Source of the DNA: Pirellulales bacterium
GTDB taxonomy: Bacteria; Planctomycetota; Planctomycetia; Pirellulales; DATAWG01
Assembly: GCA_036267355.1 (NCBI GenBank)
Contig: DATAWG010000073.1
Span: forward strand, 62,001-126,000
Direction of reading: 5' to 3'
Length of the DNA stretch: 64,000 bases
Part shown: positions 43,523 to 53,520 of the stretch, piece by piece
Layout: each line of letters starts with the position of its first letter
Numbering within the stretch: the stretch's first letter is position 1
Made by a program: the position numbers and the translations under genes
Notes under the pieces: generated by a model
Told to the model about the DNA's origin: nothing
What the model saw: the letters and a program-made list of their open reading frames with translations, nothing else
The model's database searches: none

Positions 43523-44809
43523 CTAAACCGCGTCGCGCGCAGTGAATTTTATTCTGCCGCCGACGATGACCGTGTCGGCCCTGCCGCGGAGATTCCAACC
43601 GGCAAACGGCGTGTTGATGCTCTTCGAGCGGAATCGCTCTGGATCGATTGTCCAGCGCACGTCGGGATCGATCACCGTGATATCGGCATCGGCGCCGATC
43701 GCCAGCGTTCCTTTGTCGATCCCCAGCACCCGGGCCGGGTTGATCGTCATCTTGGCCAGCGCGGTGGGCCAATCCAGATGGCCCGGCTCGATCAGCCATG
43801 TAGCCACGAGTGCCAGCGACGTTTCCAAGCCGACGATGCCAAACGGCGCCTTGTCGAGCTCGAGCATCTTCTTTTCGCGGGCATGCGGGGCATGATCCGT
43901 GACGATGCAATCGATTGTTCCGTCGGCGAGGCCGGCGATGCACGTGTCGACATCGTGCGAATCGCGTAGTGGCGGGCTCATCTTGAAGTTCGAATCGAAC
44001 GTGCGCAGCGACTTGTCTGTAAGCACGAAATGGTGGGGGCAGACTTCGGTCGTCACGCGCACGCCGCGCGATTTTGCCCGGCGAATCAATTCGACGCTGC
44101 CGGCGCTCGAGACGTGCATGACGTGGATTCGCCCGCCGGTGGCCTGGGCCAGCGAAATATCGCGGCCGACCATCACGTCTTCGGCCGCCGCCGGCATTCC
44201 CGGCAGCCCGAGCAGCAGCGACACGAGCCCTTCGTGCATCACGCCTCCGACGGTCAGCTCGCGCACCTCGGCGTGGTTGAGGATCGGCTTGTCGAACATC
44301 AGGCAATATTCGAACGCCCGACGCATCAGTTCTGAATCGTAGACCGGCGCTCCATCATCGCTGAAAGCGACCGCCCCGGCCTCGACCAACTGTCCGATCT
44401 CGGCGAGTTGTTTCCCTTCGCGCCCTTTGCTGACGCAGGCCACGACGAACACATTGCAATTGTCGGCCCGTGCGGCTTGATGGCGGACAAACTCGACGGT
44501 TGCTTGCGTGTCGATCGGGGGCTCCGTGTTCGGAATGCAGGCGACGCTGGTAAATCCGCCGGCCAAAGCGGCGGCCGTGCCCGTGGCGATTGTCTCGTCT
44601 TCTTCGCGTCCCGGCTCGCGGAGATGCACGTGCATGTCGATCAGGCCCGGCGACACGATCTTGCCGGCGGCATCGACAACGACATCTTGTCCGTTCGGCA
44701 GCACATCATACGCAGCGATCTTGCCATCGCGCACCAACAGATTGGTAATTCGATCCATGCGTTGGCTGGGATCAATCACGCGGCCATTCTTGATGAGAAG
44801 CGAGGGCAT
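43523..44809 (-). CDS. pyrC: Dihydroorotase
   Basis: A 428-residue amidohydrolase that closes carbamoyl-aspartate to dihydroorotate in pyrimidine synthesis. Class I signatures are present: LIDMHVHLREPGREE (metal-binding H60 and H62), ILNHAEVRE, IHVMHVSSAGSVELI, and DCIVTDHAPHAREKK. The C-terminal NPARVLGIDKGTLAIGADADITV is typical. It lies downstream of pyrB on the same strand with a family C hairpin in the 198-base gap, so an operon is likely but may be attenuated. Confidence 0.95.
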   Translation of the reverse strand: MPSLLIKNGRVIDPSQRMDRITNLLVRDGKIAAYDVLPNGQDVVVDAAGKIVSPGLIDMHVHLREPGREEDETIATGTAAALAGGFTSVACIPNTEPPIDTQATVEFVRHQAARADNCNVFVVACVSKGREGKQLAEIGQLVEAGAVAFSDDGAPVYDSELMRRAFEYCLMFDKPILNHAEVRELTVGGVMHEGLVSLLLGLPGMPAAAEDVMVGRDISLAQATGGRIHVMHVSSAGSVELIRRAKSRGVRVTTEVCPHHFVLTDKSLRTFDSNFKMSPPLRDSHDVDTCIAGLADGTIDCIVTDHAPHAREKKMLELDKAPFGIVGLETSLALVATWLIEPGHLDWPTALAKMTINPARVLGIDKGTLAIGADADITVIDPDVRWTIDPERFRSKSINTPFAGWNLRGRADTVIVGGRIKFTARDAV

Positions 44810-44866
44810 CGAAGGCTACAGGCTTGAGGGGTTAGGGGAAAACGTGCGTGCCACCGGTGAACTGTT

Positions 44867-44947
44867 GCAGGCATGCTCCCTGTGCCGTCTGCGCTCCACA
44901 GCGGGTTGCGCACAGAGCGCGCCGACGGCATACGGAGTATGCCTGCT
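44867..44947. repeat. Family C inverted repeat between pyrB and pyrC
   Basis: GCAGGCATGCTCCCTGTGCC at the left and GGCATACGGAGTATGCCTGC at the right are imperfect reverse complements. It would fold into a hairpin in a pyrBC transcript. Confidence 0.85.
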
Positions 44948-45007
44948 ACTTTGGTTGCGGCTCCGCCGTCTCGGCCATCCGTCTGCTGCGGCTACGTTCG
45001 CCAAGCG

Positions 45008-45970
45008 TTATTCGCTTCCGACGCCGGTGATTAGCCATAACACTGCCATCCGCACTGCCAAGCCGTTGGTCACTTGTTCAAGGATCAGCGAATGCGGGCC
45101 ATCGGCCACGTCGGGCGTCACTTCAACTCCGCGATTGATGGGCCCGGGCGCCAACACCAAAATATCTTGTTTCGCGCGGGCCAATCGCTCGCGGTTCATC
45201 GTATAGAGGAGAGCGTATTCTCGAACCGAAGGAAACGGCCGCGTCGATTGCCGCTCGAATTGAATCCGCAACAGATTGAGCACATCGCACCGCGGCAAAA
45301 TGTCGTCGAGCTTGTACGACACTTCGATGCCCAATTCTTCCCACCGCCGCGACACCAGCGTGGACGGCCCGCAAACGATCACATGCGCCCCGAGCTTTTT
45401 CAGTCCCCAGATGTTCGACCTTGCGGTGCGGCTATGAGCGATGTCGCCCACCAAGGCGACCGTGAGACCGGCAATGCGGCCGGCTCGCTGGCGGATGGTG
45501 AGAATATCGAGCAGGCCTTGCGTGGGATGTTCGTGCGAGCCGTCGCCGGCGTTGACGACCGAGCAGCTTAGATTCTGGGCCAGCAATTGCGGAGTGCCGG
45601 GCGTGCTGTGCCGAACGACGACGACATCGACGCCCATCGCCTCGATGTTTCGCCCCGTGTCGATAAACGTTTCGCCCTTCGAAAGGCTCGAGCCGGAAGC
45701 GGAAAAATCGATCGTGTCGCCGCCGAGCCGCCGGGCCGCGAGCGAAAAACTCGTCCGCGTGCGCGTCGAATTCTCGAAAAACAGGTTGGCAAACGTTTTG
45801 CCCGAAAGCAGCGGCAATTTCTGTTGGCAGCCGCCGGTGGCCTCGCGCATCGCCACGGCGGTGTCGAGGATTATGTTAATTTCGTCGGCCGAAAGACTTT
45901 CGAGATCCAACAGATGACGTCGCGTCCAAGCCGCCGGGACGGCGCCGATTTCGAACGTGGCGATGCTCAT
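45008..45970 (-). CDS. pyrB: Aspartate carbamoyltransferase catalytic chain
   Basis: Joins carbamoyl phosphate and aspartate, the first committed pyrimidine step. The carbamoyl phosphate site [12 protein letters not shown] (S68-R72) and the HPTQGLLDI and [11 protein letters not shown] motifs are intact. 320 residues is a normal length for the catalytic chain. No pyrI regulatory gene is nearby, and in many bacteria PyrB of this type associates with dihydroorotase, which fits the adjacent pyrC. The ribosome-binding site is weak. Confidence 0.95.
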   Translation of the reverse strand: MSIATFEIGAVPAAWTRRHLLDLESLSADEINIILDTAVAMREATGGCQQKLPLLSGKTFANLFFENSTRTRTSFSLAARRLGGDTIDFSASGSSLSKGETFIDTGRNIEAMGVDVVVVRHSTPGTPQLLAQNLSCSVVNAGDGSHEHPTQGLLDILTIRQRAGRIAGLTVALVGDIAHSRTARSNIWGLKKLGAHVIVCGPSTLVSRRWEELGIEVSYKLDDILPRCDVLNLLRIQFERQSTRPFPSVREYALLYTMNRERLARAKQDILVLAPGPINRGVEVTPDVADGPHSLILEQVTNGLAVRMAVLWLITGVGSE

Positions 45971-46090
45971 GGATCAAAAGAGCCGCTTGGGTGATGGCTT
46001 CTGGATAATTTTGCCACGGCGACGATTCTAACATGCTAGCGGTCGAGCGGCGAGGGTGAGGCGAGAATTGGGGGATCACTGGGCGCGCGG

Positions 46091-46157
46091 AAGCCCAGGG
46101 AAGGCCCGGAGGACGCGATGCAAGAGGAAAACAGCGCCGGCGGCCTTCCCTGGGCTT
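46091..46157. terminator. Strong hairpin downstream of the methyltransferase gene
   Basis: Perfect 16-base arms AAGCCCAGGGAAGGCC (46091-46106) and its reverse complement (46142-46157) flank a 35-base loop. It follows the stop codon of the minus-strand methyltransferase gene and precedes the pyrB start. There is no T-run, so it may stop transcription with Rho or act as an RNA-end stabiliser. Confidence 0.6.
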
Positions 46158-46178
46158 GGGCGGCGCCCCGTGCGGCGA

Positions 46179-46922
46179 TCACTCTTTCACAAGCTCGACG
46201 CAAATTCCGCCGGCGCGGAAGAGCTTGTGAACCTGCGTGAACCACAGTTCCTTCCGCGGGATTAACCCCAGCTCGTGGCAAACACGCAGCAGCTCCGCGC
46301 GATTGTAAGTGCGGCAACACCAGATGCGACTCGTCCAAGCTCCGCCAAAACTGTCTTCGGTCGTGAGCAATAGCATCTTGCCGCCGCGAACCATCACCCG
46401 CGCCAGCTCGGCCAACCCGATCCGCGGATCTGGCAAATGCTCGAGTACATAGCCGCACGTGACGCAATCGAACATCTCATCGGCCAGCGGCAACCGCGAA
46501 AGATCGGCCACGACGAATCGCGGCCAAGTGCTTTTCAAAATCCGCCGCGCCCGGCGAAGCATTTCCGGCGACAGATCGATGCAGGTGATCTGGGCATCGC
46601 GATCGGCGTATTTCAGCAGATGTCCGGCGATCTGGCCGGCGCCGCTGCCGACATCCAAGATCTGCCGGCAACCATGCAGATCGAATTTTCGTTCGCGCAG
46701 CAGCCGTTCGCCGAGCGGCTTGTGCAGCGAAAGAAAGCTGCACGTGGCCAGCAGGGCTCCCTTTGGTCCGGCGTAGACGCTGCGCACTTTGTCGCGATAT
46801 TCATCGGAACTGACGCGCTCGATCGAGCGGTCTTCCAGGAGCATATTTACGACGTTTTTGCGGCGCTGCGGGGCCGTGGGTGTTTGTTGCGGCGGAGCCG
46901 TCGGTGGCTGTTGCGGCGGCAT
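46179..46922 (-). CDS. SAM-dependent methyltransferase (class I)
   Basis: A 247-residue protein. After a Pro/Gln/Thr-rich N-terminal tail (about 1-20), motif I is CRQILDVGSGAGQIAG, motif II is ITCIDLSPEMLRRARR, then FVVADLSRLPLADEMFDCV and the motif IV-V region YVLEHLPDPRIGLAELARV. It methylates an unknown acceptor. The C-terminal end (TYNRAELLRVCHELGL) resembles the cap of small-molecule methyltransferases. It is separate from pyrB by a hairpin. Confidence 0.88.
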   Translation of the reverse strand: MPPQQPPTAPPQQTPTAPQRRKNVVNMLLEDRSIERVSSDEYRDKVRSVYAGPKGALLATCSFLSLHKPLGERLLRERKFDLHGCRQILDVGSGAGQIAGHLLKYADRDAQITCIDLSPEMLRRARRILKSTWPRFVVADLSRLPLADEMFDCVTCGYVLEHLPDPRIGLAELARVMVRGGKMLLLTTEDSFGGAWTSRIWCCRTYNRAELLRVCHELGLIPRKELWFTQVHKLFRAGGICVELVKE

Positions 46923-47061
46923 GGCGATTTTCTAGTGCGAACGGGATCGTTCGCGGCCAAATGAGAAATGGTCAAAACCGCCGAAACCCCAGCAGCACTT
47001 TCTATACCGGCCCCCGCACCTCTCAACTCCTCGTCCTGACACCTAACCCGATTCCCTCACC

Positions 47062-49026
47062 CTATACGTACACACGCCGGTTGTAGATATACCACTCGAA
47101 TAACAAAACGCCTAGTGCGGCGAGGAGCAAAATTCGCCACAATTCGCGTCGTGCCGGCTCCCAATGCCTCCGTCCGTCGACTTCGACATTCCCGATCTTC
47201 ATCGCTTCGTCGCTGCGAGCGCGGATGTCGCTCTCGTTCGGATCGAAGAGATTCACGGAAAACCGATGAATCGTCTTGCCCGCGGAGCGAACTTCGTAAA
47301 CGCCCAGTTCGTCGGTGCGGCTGAAATGGGACGCGTTTTGTCGCCCCGCGGGCATCTCGAACGCACGGCCGCTGGGCGTCACGACCACCCATGGCCCGCC
47401 CCCATCGGCATGCAGCGCTGCCGTTTGCCCCGGCCGATAGGTCGATCCGATCGCCGCCTCGCGATTGCTGCCGAAATATTGCAAAACGTTCGACAAAAAC
47501 ACGGGGAAGCTAAGCTTGATCGGCCAAGTCGTGTTGGCAAACGTCTCTTTTTTTTCGACCGAAATCAGCTCGAACCCCAGCACCGCATCTTCGTATCCCT
47601 CGCGGGAAGCGATCGCCAGCAGCGGGCCCTTGTTGCTGTCGATCAGCCAGACGCTTCCGGCCGGAGGCTTCAGCGGCCGGCCCTCCATGATGTCGACGTC
47701 GCCAAGTTCCAACGACTGCATGATCGGATGGGCCCGATCGGTGTCGATGATCTGCGGCTGAACGGCGTTTTCGCCCGCGCCCCATGTAGGGAGCGGCGGC
47801 AGTGTGCCGATGAACAGCGTATTGGCTTGCGGCATCTGTTTCGGGGCGCAACGGTCATAGATGATCAGATCCAGCGCGCCCGACGCCGCTTGCTTGCCGT
47901 AATCGGGCGTATTCAAGAAGGCGGTCTTCGCTTCGCTCACGTCGGCCAATTGCCGGGCCGCCCGACCCGTCAACGCTCGGCTGAGCGGAACATCGCCGGG
48001 CGTAATCAGCAGCACGCGTGTCCGCCGCGGCGGATTTACCACCGCCCAGGCTTCGTTGTCTTGGGCCAGATAATCGCCTGGCGACAGGGCCAACCGCAGC
48101 ACGCCGCTCTCGACTTGGTCCGCCGCGAAGGCCTCGCTATCCGCTCCATTGGCCGGGATTTTGACGTCCCGGGCATCGACCAGATTGCCGTCCAATCGCA
48201 GCTCTAGCGACACCGAGGCATCCGTCGAACTGTGATTCTCGAGTCGCGCAAAGGCCTGCAATTGATCCGGCTTGTCTTGATTTCGCTCGGTGCTGAAACC
48301 GACGATGCCGACATTCCCCGCATCCGCATTGCCGATCGGCTCGAAATAGGGCGTCAGGTTGCCCAATGAAAAACCGCGCACGTCGGGAAACCGCCCGTCG
48401 CTGAAGATATAGAGCTTGGCGGGCAGTGGCTCGGCCACTTGCGTGCCGCTTATTTCCGTGGCGCTGCGGCCCGGATTGGCCAATCCCGAGGCCAGATGCA
48501 ACGCCTCCTCGAGCGATGTGCCGTGGTTCGTCGGTTCGATGGCGGCCAGTGCGCGCCGCAGTTCTTGGATACTGTCGGTATAGCCTTGTTCGACTCGGGC
48601 ATGATCGGAGAAGCTGATCAGCATTGCCTTGTCGCCGCTGTTCATTTCGTCGAGCATTTGCCCGACGCGGCGTTTGGCCTCGGCCAGCCGATTTGGCGCT
48701 ACATCGGTGGCGCTCATGCTCGCCGAGGTATCGACCAGGAAGATATACCGCCCGCCGCTAAGCCGGTTCGACCGCCAACTCGGTCGCAACAGGGCGAGCA
48801 TCAACGCGGCGACGACGACCAATTGCAGAAGCAGCAATAGATTCCGCCGCAGCCGTTGCCAGAGGGTATTGACGGTCAGATCGTCGATCGACCGCTTCCA
48901 AAGAAACGTGCTGGGGACTTCGAGCGGCTGGCGGCGGAGCCTGAGAAAATACAGCGCCACCAGCGCCGGCGGCACGGTGCCCAACAGAGCCCATTGCCAC
49001 CAGGAAAGCATGTTGATGAATTCCAT
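47062..49026 (-). CDS. BatA/VWA-domain membrane protein
   Basis: The N-terminus is the BatA module: a membrane segment (LSWWQWALLGTVPPALVALYFLRLRRQP, about 7-34), the signature EVPSTFLWKRSIDDL, and a second segment (LLLLLQLVVVAALMLALLRPSW, about 63-84). A VWA domain follows with MIDAS DTSAS (99-103). The rest is a large extracytoplasmic region, and a last membrane segment is near the C-terminus (RILLLAALGVLLFEWYIY). Bat-type proteins in planctomycetes are often near MoxR ATPases; none is visible here. The stop codon TAG is part of a G-rich repeat. Confidence 0.88.
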   Translation of the reverse strand: MEFINMLSWWQWALLGTVPPALVALYFLRLRRQPLEVPSTFLWKRSIDDLTVNTLWQRLRRNLLLLLQLVVVAALMLALLRPSWRSNRLSGGRYIFLVDTSASMSATDVAPNRLAEAKRRVGQMLDEMNSGDKAMLISFSDHARVEQGYTDSIQELRRALAAIEPTNHGTSLEEALHLASGLANPGRSATEISGTQVAEPLPAKLYIFSDGRFPDVRGFSLGNLTPYFEPIGNADAGNVGIVGFSTERNQDKPDQLQAFARLENHSSTDASVSLELRLDGNLVDARDVKIPANGADSEAFAADQVESGVLRLALSPGDYLAQDNEAWAVVNPPRRTRVLLITPGDVPLSRALTGRAARQLADVSEAKTAFLNTPDYGKQAASGALDLIIYDRCAPKQMPQANTLFIGTLPPLPTWGAGENAVQPQIIDTDRAHPIMQSLELGDVDIMEGRPLKPPAGSVWLIDSNKGPLLAIASREGYEDAVLGFELISVEKKETFANTTWPIKLSFPVFLSNVLQYFGSNREAAIGSTYRPGQTAALHADGGGPWVVVTPSGRAFEMPAGRQNASHFSRTDELGVYEVRSAGKTIHRFSVNLFDPNESDIRARSDEAMKIGNVEVDGRRHWEPARRELWRILLLAALGVLLFEWYIYNRRVYV

Positions 49027-49088
49027 CGTCGGAATCTCGCACGTCGGTGGCAGATCTGCTATTTCGCAAAGCCTGTCACCCCGTCACG

Positions 49089-49177
49089 CTCGCTAACGCT
49101 TCGGGCTAGTATGACGCTGGCAAACGCTCCCGACGCTTCGGGTCAGTATATGCACACTAGCCCGAAGCGTTAGCGAG
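49089..49177. repeat. Family B palindrome with perfect 22-base arms
   Basis: CTCGCTAACGCTTCGGGCTA (left, 49089 onward) and its exact reverse complement (ending 49177) flank about 45 bases that contain a further degenerate copy (CCCGACGCTTCGGGTC). It lies between the start codon of the VWA gene and the end of pgpA. Confidence 0.9.
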
Positions 49178-49218
49178 GACGCGCGGCGATACCGCGTTCT
49201 CTTGCCGAAAAATATTGC

Positions 49219-49740
49219 TCATCGCCAAATCGATCCAAACAGCCCGAACCAATGCAAAAAGTGCAACACAAGACACGCATACGCGGCGGCGGCCCAATCG
49301 TCGGCCATGATGCCGAGCCCGGTCGGCAGCCGTTCCAATTGCCGAGCCGGCGGCGGTTTGCTGATGTCGAAGATTCGATGCAACACGAACCCCACCGCCA
49401 AAATCGGCCACTTGCCCACCACCGCAGCGGGCACGAAGAAAAACACGATCGGCATGCTGGCGATTTCATCCAACACGATCGAGCCCGGGTCTTTGCGTCC
49501 GCCCATTCGCCGCGCAGCCGCGGTGCAAATCGGAACTCCCGCCAGGCAGATCATCGCGGTCAAGGCGATTTGCATCCAAGGCGACGGGAATTTGTGGATG
49601 CCGCACGCCAACGGCAATCCCAGGAGCGCGCCCCATGTGCCCGGCGCCCACGGAATCCGTCCGGTCCAAAGCCCTGTCGCCAAGACGACCGACGGAGCCG
49701 TCCAAGGAATCCCCGCGTGATCGCTTCGTTGAGTTTCCAT
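49219..49740 (-). CDS. pgpA: Phosphatidylglycerophosphatase A
   Basis: A 173-residue inner-membrane phosphatase that makes phosphatidylglycerol. Family signatures are in order: [43 protein letters not shown] and [19 protein letters not shown]. Four hydrophobic segments are visible. It is on the minus strand between the VWA gene and the divergent sthA. Confidence 0.92.
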   Translation of the reverse strand: METQRSDHAGIPWTAPSVVLATGLWTGRIPWAPGTWGALLGLPLACGIHKFPSPWMQIALTAMICLAGVPICTAAARRMGGRKDPGSIVLDEIASMPIVFFFVPAAVVGKWPILAVGFVLHRIFDISKPPPARQLERLPTGLGIMADDWAAAAYACLVLHFLHWFGLFGSIWR

Positions 49741-49790
49741 CGTGTCTGGATGCTACCGCCCCGCGCCCACGCGCACAACGGACAACCCAT

Positions 49791-49849
49791 GAAACCGCAA
49801 GCGAGAGGCCTTCTCGATTCGTGTGGAAACCCGTTTGCGGTTTCGCGCG
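49791..49849. repeat. Family A imperfect palindrome
   Basis: GAAACCGCAAGCGA (49791-49804) and GTTTGCGGTTTCGCGCG (49833-49849) are imperfect reverse complements. A CCCTCACCCTAACCCTCA stretch follows near 49864. It lies in the divergent gap between pgpA and sthA. Confidence 0.85.
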
Positions 49850-49965
49850 TCCGTCCTCCGTCCCCTCACCCTAACCCTCATCTAGTGCCTTTCCCGATCC
49901 TTTCGTATACTGCTCGCCTGGATTCGATTTTCGCGGAAAAAAATCCTCAGGACGAGGTAACGAAA

Positions 49966-51372
49966 ATGGTCGCACCCCCGGCTGGCCACTTCGATGTGTT
50001 GGTCATCGGCACCGGGCCCGGCGGCGAAGGGGCCGCCATGCAGGCCGTCAAACACGGCAAACGTGTCGCCGTGGTCGAACGATTCGAGCGGATCGGCGGC
50101 GGTTGCACCCATCTCGGCACCATCCCCAGCAAAGCCCTCCGTTATGCGATCACCCGGCTGACCGAGGCCAATCAAAATCCGCTCTATAAAGCGGCTGGGG
50201 TGGCAATTCATGCCTCGTTTGCCGATTTGCGGCGCGGCGCGCGCAGCGTGATCGATCGGCAGGTCGATATGCGGCGCGGGTTCTACGATCGCAATCATGT
50301 GCCGGTGGTCTCCGGGCACGCGCGCTTCGTCGATCCGCATCGCATTGAGATCGCAGGTCCGCACGGCGCCAAACAGCAGATCACCGCCGATGGATTCGTG
50401 ATCGCCACCGGCAGCCGCCCCTATCGCCCGGCCGACATCGACTTCAACCATCCGCGCATCTTCGATAGCGACACCGTCCTTGGCCTGGAAGAAACGCCGC
50501 AATCGATCACGATCTACGGCGCCGGCGTGATTGGTTGCGAATACACGACTATGTTTCGCAACATGGAGTGCAAGGTCAACCTGATCAACACGCGCTCCAA
50601 ACTGCTCGAATTTCTCGACGACGAGATCATCGACGCTCTGGCATATCACATGCGCGATTTGGGCGTGCTCGTGCGGCACAACGAGCAATACGAGCGCGTC
50701 GAAGGGCGCGACGACGGCGTCGTGCTGCATTTGAAAAGCGGCAAGCAACTCAAGACCGACATTATTCTTTGGGCCAATGGCCGCACCGGCAATTCCGACA
50801 ACCTGGGCCTCGAGGAAATCGGGATCAAGCCCGACGCCCGCGGCTTGATCTCGATCAACGAATCGTATCAGACGGCCGTGCCACATATATACGCGGTGGG
50901 CGACGTGATCGGTTTCCCTTCGCTCGCCAGCGCCGCCTACATGCAGGGTCGCTTCGCTGCGACGCACTTGATGACCGGGGCGGGCGATCACGTCATGGTG
51001 CGCGAGTTTCCGACGGGGATTTACACCAGTCCGGAAATCAGCTCGCTGGGGCGCACCGAAAAGGAGCTAACCGACCAGAAAATTCCCTACGAAATCGGCC
51101 ACGCGCTGTTCCGCAGCCTCGCTCGGGCCCAAATCATCGGCCGCACCACCGGCATGCTCAAGCTGCTCTTCCACCGCGAAACACTGCAAATCCTTGGAAT
51201 CCACTGTTTTGGCAGCAATGCGTCGGAAATCATCCACATCGGACAAGCGATCATGTCGCAACCCGGCAGTGCGAATTCGCTGCTGTATTTCATCAATACG
51301 ACGTTCAACTATCCGACCATGGCCGAAGCCTACCGCGTCGCCGCCCTCAACGGCTACAACCGGCTATTCTGA
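49966..51372 (+). CDS. sthA: Soluble pyridine nucleotide transhydrogenase
   Basis: This 468-residue flavoprotein moves reducing equivalents between NADH and NADPH. The FAD site is [21 protein letters not shown] and the next motif is [18 protein letters not shown]. The lipoamide-dehydrogenase-type second Cys is absent: T52 stands where Cys would be, so only C47 remains. This distinguishes SthA from lipoamide, glutathione and mercuric reductases. The NAD site [17 protein letters not shown] and the dimer end with [10 protein letters not shown] are present. GAGGT precedes ATG 49966; the frame continues upstream but only through non-coding sequence. Confidence 0.92.
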   Translation: MVAPPAGHFDVLVIGTGPGGEGAAMQAVKHGKRVAVVERFERIGGGCTHLGTIPSKALRYAITRLTEANQNPLYKAAGVAIHASFADLRRGARSVIDRQVDMRRGFYDRNHVPVVSGHARFVDPHRIEIAGPHGAKQQITADGFVIATGSRPYRPADIDFNHPRIFDSDTVLGLEETPQSITIYGAGVIGCEYTTMFRNMECKVNLINTRSKLLEFLDDEIIDALAYHMRDLGVLVRHNEQYERVEGRDDGVVLHLKSGKQLKTDIILWANGRTGNSDNLGLEEIGIKPDARGLISINESYQTAVPHIYAVGDVIGFPSLASAAYMQGRFAATHLMTGAGDHVMVREFPTGIYTSPEISSLGRTEKELTDQKIPYEIGHALFRSLARAQIIGRTTGMLKLLFHRETLQILGIHCFGSNASEIIHIGQAIMSQPGSANSLLYFINTTFNYPTMAEAYRVAALNGYNRLF

Positions 51373-51586
51373 ACACGGGCGGAAGGCAGAGCAACCACGA
51401 AAGACGCGAATGCGAAGCGAGGGGAACCACGGATCACGCGGATGAACACGGATCCAAAGCGGACGATTAGTTCGTCATTCGGTCATTCGCGCTTCGTCAT
51501 TCTTAAAGCCCTCGTCATTCGCTCATTCGTGCTTGCCGCAATTTCCATCGGAATTTGAGCTACCGTTTGGCAGCTCCCGGCCGGTT
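51373..51586. other. Intergenic region with short direct repeats
   Basis: Contains repeats of GTCATTCG (TTCGTCATTCGGTCATTCGC and similar) near 51471-51535. No gene seen. Confidence 0.6.
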
Positions 51587-53377
51587 CTATTCTTCCGCGG
51601 CGCTCGTTCGGCCGCTGGCGACGTCGAATTCATACACCGCTGGAATCAGCATTGCCGCGGTCGTGAAACCGTAGGCCCCGACGACCACCAGAAACACGCC
51701 CAGCGTTTGTTGCTGGAGAAAGCTGGTGATGGCGACGAACGTCAGCGTCGGGCAAGCGATCGATGCCAACCCGATTGCGGCAGACGGATTGCGATGTCCT
51801 AGCGCCACGAACATGCTGATCCCCCCGCCGACCATGAACACGAGGAAGGGCGCCAATTGCAGTTCGAACGAGCCGCCGAACGACATCATGATTCGCATGC
51901 AAGTGGCGATGCCGACGAACAGGAAAAAAACCATGCCCAGGCTGACGGCCACCGCGTGCCGCGAGTTTATGTAGGTCAGGCCCGCGTGGACGCCAAGCGT
52001 CGCGACGAAGAGATCCGCGATCGCCAGGGCCACGATCAGATAGAACGCGTTTTCTGCCGTAGTCGCGCCCGCCAGCCAAAGATAAATGCAAAGCGCCGCC
52101 GGCAACACGATCATTTCCTTGGCGACATAAAAGACCCCACCCAGTTTGCCGAACAGGAACTCGGCGGGCGTCAGATCGGTCACGAGCAACAGGTCGAGAG
52201 CCCCGAGATCGCGTTCTGTGGTGATCGAGGTGACGGCCAGCGCATTCACCAAGATCAAGCTGAGCACCAGAAGCGGCGCGAGGGCCAAGGCAATGGCCCC
52301 ACGATTGGGCAAATCGACGGTGGCCGCCGCGTGGACGCCCAGCGCCGAAAGAGCGGCCAGCACGAGATACGCCACGCGAATCGCCAGCACCTTGCGGCCA
52401 TAAGCCCAGGTGCGGATTTCTCGCCAGATAATTGGGTTGTCCCAAACGTGCCGCGTCGGCTGTGGCGCGGCATGCGGCGAAGGAGCGAGCGATGCATCAG
52501 CCGCTTGAGAATCGGCCGGCTTGTGGAAAACATCTTCCCCGGCAGCTGTTTGCAATTGAATTTCGCGCGACGGATTCCACACCCGCACGCGCAGCATTGC
52601 CAAGGCATTGGCCGCCACCGTGATCAATGCCGCGACGCCGAGAAACAAATGGGCGGGCGATCCGTAGCTGCCGATGACGGCCGCTTGCCCGACGCTCGGC
52701 CGGGCGGCAATCAACACCGCCCGCCATGGGCTGATGGCCTCGCCCCAGGCGGCCGCCGAAATGCCATGCCATCGTACTCCCCATCCGCCGGCCGCGATCA
52801 GCAGTTCCGCCGCGGCGAGCCAAAACATCAGCAAGAGAAACACCAGCGCCAGCGTCTGAAACGTCTTTTCCCGCCACAGCGCAAACGTCGACCCGATGCT
52901 GCCGGCCGCGAGCGCCGTGGCCAATGTCACGGCAAACACCCAACCGATTTGCGGAAGCGACACTCCGCCGAATAATCCGATCAGCATGAACAAAGGCAGC
53001 GCGGCCATCAGTAGCACCAAAACTTGCAGCAAGCTGGAAAACAATTTGCCGAGCACGAGTTCGCTGTTCGACAGCCGCGTCATCAGCAGCAATACGAGCG
53101 TGCGGCGATCTTTTTCCTGGGCCACCGCGCTGGCCGTCAACAGCGCGGAGAAGAACAGCACCAGCGCCAACTGGAGCGGCGCGAGAAGTTGAAATACGGT
53201 CGCGCCGAAGCGGGCCATATCGCCGACATTGCGCACGTCTTGCGTGCCGGTGAGCAATAGCCATGCGGTGCAAACCAGCGTTAGCAACGCGGCCACGTAG
53301 ATGGCTCGGGCAACGTAAAACCGTATCCGCCGCGGGGCGGTCACGAGTTCGCGCGTAAACACCGGCCCGATAAACAA
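51587..53377 (-). CDS. ABC-2 type permease, duplicated module
   Basis: The 596-residue membrane protein has two similar halves, each with about six hydrophobic segments. FTRELVTAPRRIRFYVARAIYVAALL starts the first, and WREIRTWAYGRKVLAIRVAYLVLAALSAL the second. A conserved cytoplasmic patch recurs: EKDRRTLVLLLMTRLSNSELVLGKL and ERDLGALDLLLVTDLTPAEFLFGKL. This is typical of ABC-2 exporters. No ATPase gene is adjacent, so it must pair with one elsewhere. The start is TTG (53377) with GAGG just upstream; there is no upstream ATG in frame. Confidence 0.85.
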   Translation of the reverse strand: MFIGPVFTRELVTAPRRIRFYVARAIYVAALLTLVCTAWLLLTGTQDVRNVGDMARFGATVFQLLAPLQLALVLFFSALLTASAVAQEKDRRTLVLLLMTRLSNSELVLGKLFSSLLQVLVLLMAALPLFMLIGLFGGVSLPQIGWVFAVTLATALAAGSIGSTFALWREKTFQTLALVFLLLMFWLAAAELLIAAGGWGVRWHGISAAAWGEAISPWRAVLIAARPSVGQAAVIGSYGSPAHLFLGVAALITVAANALAMLRVRVWNPSREIQLQTAAGEDVFHKPADSQAADASLAPSPHAAPQPTRHVWDNPIIWREIRTWAYGRKVLAIRVAYLVLAALSALGVHAAATVDLPNRGAIALALAPLLVLSLILVNALAVTSITTERDLGALDLLLVTDLTPAEFLFGKLGGVFYVAKEMIVLPAALCIYLWLAGATTAENAFYLIVALAIADLFVATLGVHAGLTYINSRHAVAVSLGMVFFLFVGIATCMRIMMSFGGSFELQLAPFLVFMVGGGISMFVALGHRNPSAAIGLASIACPTLTFVAITSFLQQQTLGVFLVVVGAYGFTTAAMLIPAVYEFDVASGRTSAAEE

Positions 53378-53520
53378 TCCCGCCTCGCTGCAAATTAGCT
53401 CGTTGCCTGGCGGCCGACGCCGCTCTCCAGCCGTTCATTGTCGCTCGCGGAGCCGAACGTTCAAGCGGTGAACGGAAAATCGACGTGCCGGGATTTGCCA
53501 GCAGTGACATCCGCGCCGTT

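Noticed and set aside
49252-49965. In-frame N-terminal extension of sthA
   Set aside because: It would overlap pgpA on the other strand and lacks any transhydrogenase sequence; ATG 49966 has a good ribosome-binding site.
49966-51372. Lipoamide or mercuric reductase as the identity of the flavoprotein
   Set aside because: The second redox Cys is replaced by Thr (CTHLGT), and [15 protein letters not shown] is the SthA form.
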